A stretch of 64,000 nt of DNA, from NCBI GenBank assembly GCA_026706025.1, contig JAPOZO010000026.1:60349-124348 (forward strand), given 5' to 3'. This stretch comes from Candidatus Poribacteria bacterium. Its GTDB lineage: Bacteria; Poribacteria; WGA-4E; WGA-3G. The notes below the pieces were generated by a model that did not search any database, was not told the origin of the DNA, and worked only from the letters and a program-made list of their open reading frames with translations. This document shows, piece after piece, positions 61,032 through 64,000 of the stretch (the stretch's first letter is position 1; each line of letters starts with the position of its first letter). The translations under genes were made by a program, and so were the position numbers.

Positions 61032-63839
61032 TCACTCCTTTTTAATCACTAGCCGCCATTCATCATCAGAGGTATTAATTGGCTTTGGACCATCTATTTT
61101 AAATTTCTCATCTATACCTCTTGAACTACAGTAATCATTTGTTCTCTCCATAAAGATATTAAAGAAATAACGATCCTTCGGTACAATATCTCCGTTGCGG
61201 TGTTCTTGCTTTACTACTCCTCGATTGTAAATTGACACACTCTGATTATCCCAGGTAATCCGCAGATGGGGTATTCCTTTCTGTTTGAAAATAATCCATG
61301 TTTCCAAGGCGTGGTACGCTGCCTGTCTCATCCCGTGAAAGAAACAGATGGCAAAAGCTTTTGTTGTTACCCATTCCGGCAATGGAATATCTGGATTACT
61401 TGGATTACCTGATAAGTAAGGGAATAAAAGTTTCGCTCGCACTTCATCAAACGTTTTTTCAATTGCCTTTGGTTCGTCGTTTCTCAACTTCGCTCCTAAA
61501 TCCCAAGCAAATTCCTGGAACGCCTCAATTTCGGATTTACTCGCCCGCATAACTCCGCCATGTAGTCCTAGATCACTAAGCTTATCAATAACGTTTATTT
61601 TACTTAGATCCATCCACTCTGGAAAATCCATACCAATGTGCGTTTCTGTATTAAGCGGGAAACCGCCCCACACATCTGTTATCTGAGTTTTTGCCAACCA
61701 CAACGCAACTTGGCTTTCTGAATTAAGTCCATTCCGTTTGGGGTCAACCCAAAGTGTATCAAGAAGGCCAGCTGTCTGATGAGCAAAATGTTTTTGCTGG
61801 CCTCGAGTGCCAATTTGTTCGCTGTCCTCTTTCACAACGGATAGGGTGAGATTAGCACTCAAGGCAGAAAATAGCGTTCTATACGGCACCAGCCAATGAT
61901 CAAAATCAGTCGTTCCCTTTTGTAAATTCTCTAAATCTCCCTTTGAATTCTGGTCTGTTTCTACCCTTCCAGCAATAGTTGCGAAACCCAGAGAAATTGG
62001 AGCGAGATCCGAATTTTTTGATTCTTCCCAATTCAGTGCTTGAATCAAAAGGTGAAATTCACAGGGCCAGTATGCCCGAAACAGGTGTTCGAGAGGAATA
62101 AAGCCTGCCCGACAACAGCGAAACAGAATCGTATCATCCAAACCAGCAGATTCCACATCCAAGAGAGAACCCAACGATTTCATCAAGGGTCCAAATTCTT
62201 TCTCAACGAAGTCTTTACATATCATAGGAACATGTGAAAACACATCTACTTTGTCAAGGGTGTTCTTCAGAGCCGGCGATGTAAGAAACTCCGACAGATT
62301 CTTTGTGAAAAGTTTCTCGGCCTCGCTGTAGTCCAGGTTTTTCACTATCGGAAGCTGTACGTCCTCAGACTTATTTAGCTCACGATTTAATCGCCTCAAC
62401 CACGTAATAAGTGATCTCCAACGACAAGTAAGTATACATTCTTTATTAGATAGCCGGATTATAAACCCACACTCTTCAACAAACGCACACATATCTTGTG
62501 TAGTCCACCAATCATCACGAGATTTATCACGCCTCGGGCGAAAACTGGTCGTTAATGTCGTGTCTGGATTTGACTCCAGAACTGTTAGTTGTCCGACTTC
62601 CGATGCGGCGTAACGGAGGAGCCAAAGCATGGAAAAGAATGAAAGCTCGCCATCTTCAATGAGTACAGCGTTTGAAGTATTACCCTCTTTTCGCATCTTG
62701 GCAAAAGAATCGACGAGGTCTTTATGAACAAGAGGATGAAAGTCACGCACCTTAGGCAGTAGAGCCTGAAATGATGCGTAGCACTCTCCCATTGCCGTCT
62801 TAAGAATGGGTAGTTCTATTGACGGAACATCAGCACGTTGTTCCGTCGGAATTTCCCCTTCTGCTGGACTAAAGTGATACTCAACTAATCTTGTCTTTTC
62901 AAAGAATTTAATTAGAAATTCTTCTCTACTCGGCACTCCCTGAATGTTGGGTTTTTCTGTAATTGGATAAAAGAGTGAAGTACCCGATCTATCTTCTTCA
63001 ACGAGGTCCCGGACCAAAATATTCCATTGGAGGATCCGGAATTTTTGCGCCAAACTTTCAGAAAATTCTTTATCCGATTCACCATCTCGCAAGTTTTTAG
63101 CAAAATCATCAGCAAAACTTATCGATTTCGTGCTTCGAGCAAGAATAGGAAGTTGCAAACACAATGGATGAAGAAAACTGGATTCGGGATCAAGCTCTTC
63201 AAATTCCTGAACGAGTTTGATAAACTCCGAATCGGAATTCTCAGAACCTGAAGTTCCATAGATCAACTTATAACGCTCCACAACACGATGAGAAAACGTA
63301 GTAGGATTATCAGTAGAAAAGTATTGTCTTCGGAGATAGGTCAACCTCTCGTAGTGCTGCTCCTTGAATGCTGCAAATTCACGCTTCCAGTCTAAATTGT
63401 TTTGGAACTTTGACAATTGAAATCCTGCTTTAAGAGCAACATCACAAGCATCAGGAGGGGAATTAGGATTATTCTTAAAGTGATCGTATAATTTTTCCCC
63501 AATATTGTAAAGTTTTCTTTGCTTCACGACCCCGGAGAGGTTTAGTAAAGATTTTTGTGCGATACTAAGCAGCAGCACAGAAAGATTGGGATACTTTTGA
63601 AATTTGTCCCCTTCATCAAGTTTCCCCGCTATACCTTCAATAAGTGTGAAAAGGTATTTATCTTTATTAATCTGCTCACGCAAGCAGTCAATGAAACGGA
63701 CAGCGTTGAGAGCTTTACAGAAATTGTCGAAATTTTCCGTAAAGATGCTGTCTGAGCCAGTCAATTGGTCCAAAAACCATTCAACGGTTGCGTGTGCAGT
63801 CGAATCGCCGAAGCTCAGATTGTCTTGAGTCATTTTCAT
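61032..63839 (-). CDS. Large protein with H-box-like motif and degenerate HATPase-like C-terminus
   Basis: 935 aa, first gene of the six-gene operon. No membrane helix or signal peptide. The N-terminal 640 residues are mainly helical and unrecognised. At 680-700, KHFAHQTAGLLDTLW resembles a histidine-kinase H-box (H687). At 840-875, AAYHALETWIIFKQKG, then LRITWDNQSVSIYNRG look like the N-box helix and the strand preceding the G1 region of a HATPase, but the usual Asn and DxGxG are not preserved (NRG instead), so ATP binding is doubtful. This organisation suggests a divergent sensor kinase or pseudo-kinase for the receiver-bearing proteins downstream. A candidate promoter lies at 63892-63921. 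Confidence 0.6.
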   Translation of the reverse strand: MKMTQDNLSFGDSTAHATVEWFLDQLTGSDSIFTENFDNFCKALNAVRFIDCLREQINKDKYLFTLIEGIAGKLDEGDKFQKYPNLSVLLLSIAQKSLLNLSGVVKQRKLYNIGEKLYDHFKNNPNSPPDACDVALKAGFQLSKFQNNLDWKREFAAFKEQHYERLTYLRRQYFSTDNPTTFSHRVVERYKLIYGTSGSENSDSEFIKLVQEFEELDPESSFLHPLCLQLPILARSTKSISFADDFAKNLRDGESDKEFSESLAQKFRILQWNILVRDLVEEDRSGTSLFYPITEKPNIQGVPSREEFLIKFFEKTRLVEYHFSPAEGEIPTEQRADVPSIELPILKTAMGECYASFQALLPKVRDFHPLVHKDLVDSFAKMRKEGNTSNAVLIEDGELSFFSMLWLLRYAASEVGQLTVLESNPDTTLTTSFRPRRDKSRDDWWTTQDMCAFVEECGFIIRLSNKECILTCRWRSLITWLRRLNRELNKSEDVQLPIVKNLDYSEAEKLFTKNLSEFLTSPALKNTLDKVDVFSHVPMICKDFVEKEFGPLMKSLGSLLDVESAGLDDTILFRCCRAGFIPLEHLFRAYWPCEFHLLIQALNWEESKNSDLAPISLGFATIAGRVETDQNSKGDLENLQKGTTDFDHWLVPYRTLFSALSANLTLSVVKEDSEQIGTRGQQKHFAHQTAGLLDTLWVDPKRNGLNSESQVALWLAKTQITDVWGGFPLNTETHIGMDFPEWMDLSKINVIDKLSDLGLHGGVMRASKSEIEAFQEFAWDLGAKLRNDEPKAIEKTFDEVRAKLLFPYLSGNPSNPDIPLPEWVTTKAFAICFFHGMRQAAYHALETWIIFKQKGIPHLRITWDNQSVSIYNRGVVKQEHRNGDIVPKDRYFFNIFMERTNDYCSSRGIDEKFKIDGPKPINTSDDEWRLVIKKE

Positions 63840-63891
63840 CTCTATAGGTCGAGTTTAAGATTCTGGTCAGCTGTTTGTTAAGAGCAAGCTT

Positions 63892-63921
63892 ATTCTATCA
63901 CAAATTCAATATTTTTTTCAA
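63892..63921 (-). promoter_or_regulatory. Candidate sigma70 promoter of the six-gene operon
   Basis: Minus strand: TTGAAA (63921-63916), 18-base spacer, TAGAAT (63897-63892), about 50 bases before the ATG of the 935-aa gene. AT-rich surroundings make this less certain than the other promoters listed. The remaining bases to the window end show no gene. Confidence 0.45.
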
Positions 63922-64000
63922 ATTAATTTTAGAGACGGAAGCACTTATGGTGTATCCTATAATTAAGTATACACTTGAATAATGTCATGCAGTGTCATTT

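Overview
The window looks like chromosomal DNA of a diderm (Gram-negative-type) bacterium of moderate GC content. LptF/LptG-type permeases, a TonB-dependent receptor and several predicted outer-membrane barrels with signal peptides show an outer membrane. The mix of NHL propellers, acetylxylan-esterase-like and DUF5916 proteins, Rpn-type nuclease fragments and many short dispersed intergenic repeats reminds me of Candidatus Poribacteria or a related PVC/FCB-neighbour lineage. That placement is a guess from gene content; no rRNA or tRNA gene was seen.

Layout. 0-5 kb: two ABC exporters and a MacB/FtsX-type permease. 5-9.5 kb: an ECF sigma factor with an unusual membrane-anchored C-terminal domain, followed by a TonB-dependent receptor. 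9.5-19 kb: an accessory, defence-like island on the minus strand. It holds a GIY-YIG protein, two TIR-TPR proteins (one with two TIR domains), a DUF262-HNH endonuclease overlapping an EcoRI-type adenine methyltransferase, and dispersed repeats between the genes. 19-24 kb: an operon of a nuclease-like protein, an NHL propeller and a NicO Ni/Co exporter, then a propeller-barrel fusion and nusB. 24-40 kb: mostly housekeeping and metabolic genes: gamma-glutamyltransferase, SDRs, a Rieske ferredoxin, a sugar-nucleotide epimerase-like protein, lptF/lptG, a LacD-like aldolase, a polyprenyl synthase, a VWA protein, a RelA-type zinc-domain/winged-helix fusion and purD. 40-53 kb: a membrane protein, a tandem-hydrolase esterase, two ammonium transporters, two paralogous outer-membrane proteins, a family 39 glycosyltransferase and a DUF5916 outer-membrane protein.

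The strongest candidate for an undescribed system is the six-gene, tightly packed minus-strand operon at 53.0-63.8 kb. In transcription order it encodes a 935-aa protein with an H-box-like motif and a degenerate HATPase-like C-terminus, a 431-aa receiver-like protein, and then two copies of an A-B module. A is a ~435-aa protein with a histidine-kinase-like H-box but no ATPase domain. B is a receiver domain fused to a sigma54-activator-type AAA+ domain. The distal B keeps its ATPase motifs and has a possible DNA-binding tail. The proximal B has lost Walker A, Walker B and the GAFTGA loop, and instead carries a HEPN-like domain with R-x4-H and a cold-shock-like domain. I infer a phosphorelay-like, possibly RNA-targeting regulatory or conflict system. 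No homology search could be run.

Regulatory signals visible by eye include a perfect-consensus promoter with an overlapping palindrome before nusB, a strong promoter for the gamma-glutamyltransferase, promoters for purD, the polyprenyl synthase and the 40.2-kb gene, and a likely leaderless promoter at 32.6 kb. Mobile-like sequence is confined to short MITE-like inverted repeats and one truncated Rpn nuclease; no complete insertion sequence and no CRISPR array were seen.
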